Source of the DNA: Terfezia claveryi
Taxonomy: Eukaryota; Ascomycota; Pezizomycetes; Pezizales; Pezizaceae
DNA length: 56,321 nt
Direction: 5' to 3'
Assembly: GCA_015179025.1 (NCBI GenBank)
Contig: WHUX01000291.1
Coordinates: 1-56,321, forward strand
Shown: piece after piece, positions 54,291 to 56,321 of the stretch
How positions within the stretch are numbered: position 1 is the stretch's first letter
Layout of the letters: every line of letters starts with the position of its first letter
Notes under the pieces: generated by a model
What the model was told of the DNA's origin: nothing
Seen by the model: the letters and a program-made list of their open reading frames with translations, nothing else
The model's database searches: none
Translations under genes and position numbers: made by a program

Positions 54291-54768
54291 ATATATTGGT
54301 TACAAGCTAGCCTGGTAGTAACCAGTCTGTTGTCTCTGGGGGAGTTGCGAGGTCACGAACACTACAAATATTAACCTGGATACGAGGCTAGTTACAAGCA
54401 TACATTCACCGGTCCCACATAGTAAATACTTAGCATATTTTGGATACAAGAATATTCAAGCGCTAAACCACAAATAGGTACTTATCGATAAGAAATTATC
54501 CCGCAGAATTGCATCTCCTGAGACAATCTTAATGCGATAACAACTGAATCCTATGATCGAGGGAGGGTCGCAACGAATATTTTCGGCTTAGAACGTCGAT
54601 TACAATATTCAATTTGATTGCTTGATTATTTTAAGATTGAATACCCCTATTCGTACTTATTGACTTACGAGAAATTTCAAGAGATGCTATGGTTTCGGGA
54701 TTTGGGGAATATCGGCATTGGGATGGGAGTACCATTACAATCATCGTAGTAGACATAGACAAAACATA

Positions 54769-55336
54769 GTCTGGTTGGCACAACACCCTCTATAGGACAA
54801 AACAGAAGTCAAAAAGATCTAAAACACCACGGGATCTCCGCACTGCAGCAAATTAGCACTAAACCTGCTAGTGTAGTCACTACTGCTTGTGAAAGATGAT
54901 CTTGTACAGCTAGTGTAGTCACTACCTTTAATAATCTAGTGCCGACCCATACTGGACCTAGTAGTGTAGTCACTGCTACTTCCTAGTCTGGTTGGCACAA
55001 CACCCACAGGAGGGCCTCTACGAGGGTCTGATCGAGACTAACAGGAGGGTGTTGTGCCAACCAGACTAGCTACTTCCAGTCCCATTGCGCTCCAAATGCG
55101 CTAAACCTACTAGCGTAGCGACTGCCCCTTCAAGTCGGACATCGCCAATTGGTAGGCCACTGGTTGACGCTAACATCTCCCTTCCAGAAGTCTTCCTCAC
55201 CCCTGATGACCCCGAAGTCCTCCACTACGCCGCGACCCAAGGCTGGGTTAGTTTGTCGGCAGACTACACCACGGACCGTTGTCTCCTGTGGGATGCAATC
55301 CTTCACAACTTCCTTCCCCCACCGTGCCAACCAGAC
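54769..55336. mobile_element. 568-bp non-autonomous element with GTCTGGTTGGCAC ends
   Basis: The left end is GTCTGGTTGGCACAACACCC at 54769 and the right end is the inverse of GTCTGGTTGGCAC at 55336. TA precedes the left end and follows the right end, fitting a TA target duplication. Inside are four diverged copies of CTAGTGTAGTCACTAC (54869, 54909, 54961, 55110), the nested MITE at 54986-55066 and an open frame of no known family. Confidence 0.55.
54986..55066. mobile_element. 81-bp MITE nested in the larger element
   Basis: Perfect 20-bp terminal inverted repeats (GTCTGGTTGGCACAACACCC) enclose 41 bp. TA flanks both ends (54984-54985 and 55067-55068). Its termini are identical to the left end of the surrounding 568-bp element. 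Confidence 0.8.
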
Positions 55337-56050
55337 TACCCTCACCAGTCAATCACTTCTAGTTGTTCAACTCTAGTCGCTACCTATAGTCAACCATGAT
55401 GCAGCTAGATTATTTCCCAATGCAGCAGCAGTTGTCCCAACATGCACCCTGTTAGTGATTGAATGCCGTACATTCATTCATTCCGCCCATGCCTTGCTAT
55501 TCCACACGCAGCAACCTTCGGCCTGCAGATCTTATGGCAAGCAACGGCCTTCTCAGGCATTGCGTGCTTCGGCCTTCACAGGCATTGCGTGCTCTGGCCT
55601 GCAGATCATATGGCAAGCATCGGCCTTCACAGGCATTGCGTGCTACTCATATGTCCTTCTTCTTCTTCACTTTCTTATGTACGTTCATTCATGTATATAT
55701 ATCTGGTTGATTCTCCTACTTAAGAGGAGATGAGAACGCATCACTTCGCTGCAATACAGCTCTCATATCTCTACGTGACAATCTCACTTTGCTCATTCGT
55801 ATTATCCTTCAGTGGACATTTGGATCTCACTGCTGCCTGCACCTCCCTCCTTTATCTCTTATACACCCTCCATTTCGAGATAGACCCAACCCCGCTCTAG
55901 ATAAAATCTCTCGATCTTGTCCTGCTTCTTCTCCTTCCTCCCCATCCTCCTCAACTTGTCGCCCATACCCATACCCATATCGAGCCCTACATCGACTCCT
56001 AATTCTATATCGATTTCATCAAATAATCACAGCCCATCGTATCATCACCA
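55337..56050. other. Intergenic with a tandem repeat
   Basis: No gene is supported. At 55515-55660 a unit of about 100 bp (GGCCTGCAGATCTTATGGCA, then one or two GGCCTTCACAGGCATTGCGT) is repeated with variation. The ORFs over it are artefacts. The stretch 55740-56050 is pyrimidine-rich and may be the promoter or 5' UTR of the partial gene that follows. Confidence 0.5.
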
Positions 56051-56321
56051 TGAATGCCCTTGGTCTCCTCTTGGTCTTGCTGGTCACCTTTACGCTGTAA
56101 TCTACCAAGCCCCGCCATGGATATTGGCCTATTGGTGAAGGCGTTGAGAAGGAGATAGCTAATACAATGAGTAGGAGGGGTAATACAACACCCCGGCAAA
56201 CGGGTCCGGCCGCCCCCCTGACTACCTACTACTACCACCACCCCGACCGTCACCGTAACCGCTCCCCCGATTACCACAACCACCACCCCGACCATCACAG
56301 AAACCGCCCCCCCAATTACCA
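56051..56321 (+). CDS. Possible secreted protein, 5' part, truncated by the window edge
   Basis: ATG 56051 has a strong context (CACCATGA) and encodes MNALGLLLVLLVTFTL, like a signal peptide. GTAATC then follows as a possible donor. A GCTAATA branch and AG acceptors lie near 56160-56170. Beyond them a 48-bp repeat (ACCACCACCCCGACC...) encodes either TTTTPTVTVTAPPI-type or HHPDRHRNRSPDY-type repeats, depending on the splice. The first would suit a Thr/Pro-rich fungal surface protein. The family and splice are not certain. Confidence 0.35.

Overview
This window looks like the genome of a filamentous ascomycete (Pezizomycotina). The genes have 50-140 bp introns with GTRNGT-type donors and CTAAY branch sites. 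The families I recognise are fungal: a NACHT-ankyrin NLR with a fungal NACHT N-terminal domain, a DUF7514-like protein, an OTT_1508-like deaminase, an AA9 polysaccharide monooxygenase relic, and Tad1-, Gypsy- and Copia-type retroelements. Many retroelement copies are AT-rich, with TAG or TGA where Trp or Gln is expected. That pattern resembles repeat-induced point mutation (RIP). I cannot name a species.

Positions 1 to about 30600 form a nested transposon region with almost no intact genes. It holds a Gypsy chromovirus end (1-1548), a 3.07-kb palindromic foldback element with minisatellite arms (1549-4621), RIP-type relics, a second palindromic foldback element (5950-10207) interrupted by a third element (7901-9693), an inverted Gypsy LTR (to 10963) carrying a 254-bp relative of the second foldback (10636-10889), more AT-rich relics, a minisatellite (13090-13600), a Copia 3' end with LTR (13600-15036), a 2.1-kb direct segmental duplication (15310-17450 and 23417-25506), a second Copia relic, a Tad1-like LINE 3' end, gag relics with hairpin cassettes, and a pogo/Fot-like foldback (26106-28161) with a LINE insertion flanked by a 14-bp target duplication. 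The region ends in a deaminase pseudogene (28602-30591) split by an LTR.

Positions about 32000-53400 are gene space. There is a DUF7514-like low-complexity protein (32071-35639, with an apparent frameshift in a G9 run), an ISG12/IFI6-like membrane protein (38504-39437), a nine-exon NACHT-ankyrin NLR (42379-47425), an unrecognised 1001-residue protein (48607-51694) and a small basic/acidic protein (52926-53363). The intergenic spaces hold a Tc1/mariner transposase relic and a possible SINE-like fragment.

Positions about 53600-56321 hold a decayed AA9 LPMO gene, a MITE nested inside a related larger element, a tandem repeat and the first part of a possible secreted protein cut by the window edge.

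The strongest candidate for something undescribed is the group of palindromic foldback elements whose arms are built from minisatellites. Two members (5950-10207 and 10636-10889) share their terminal sequence but carry different subterminal repeats. The second is the NLR with 16 nearly identical ankyrin units, located near an ISG12-like gene and an unknown large gene. Exon joins were worked out by hand from reading-frame continuity and splice motifs. No database search or computation was available.
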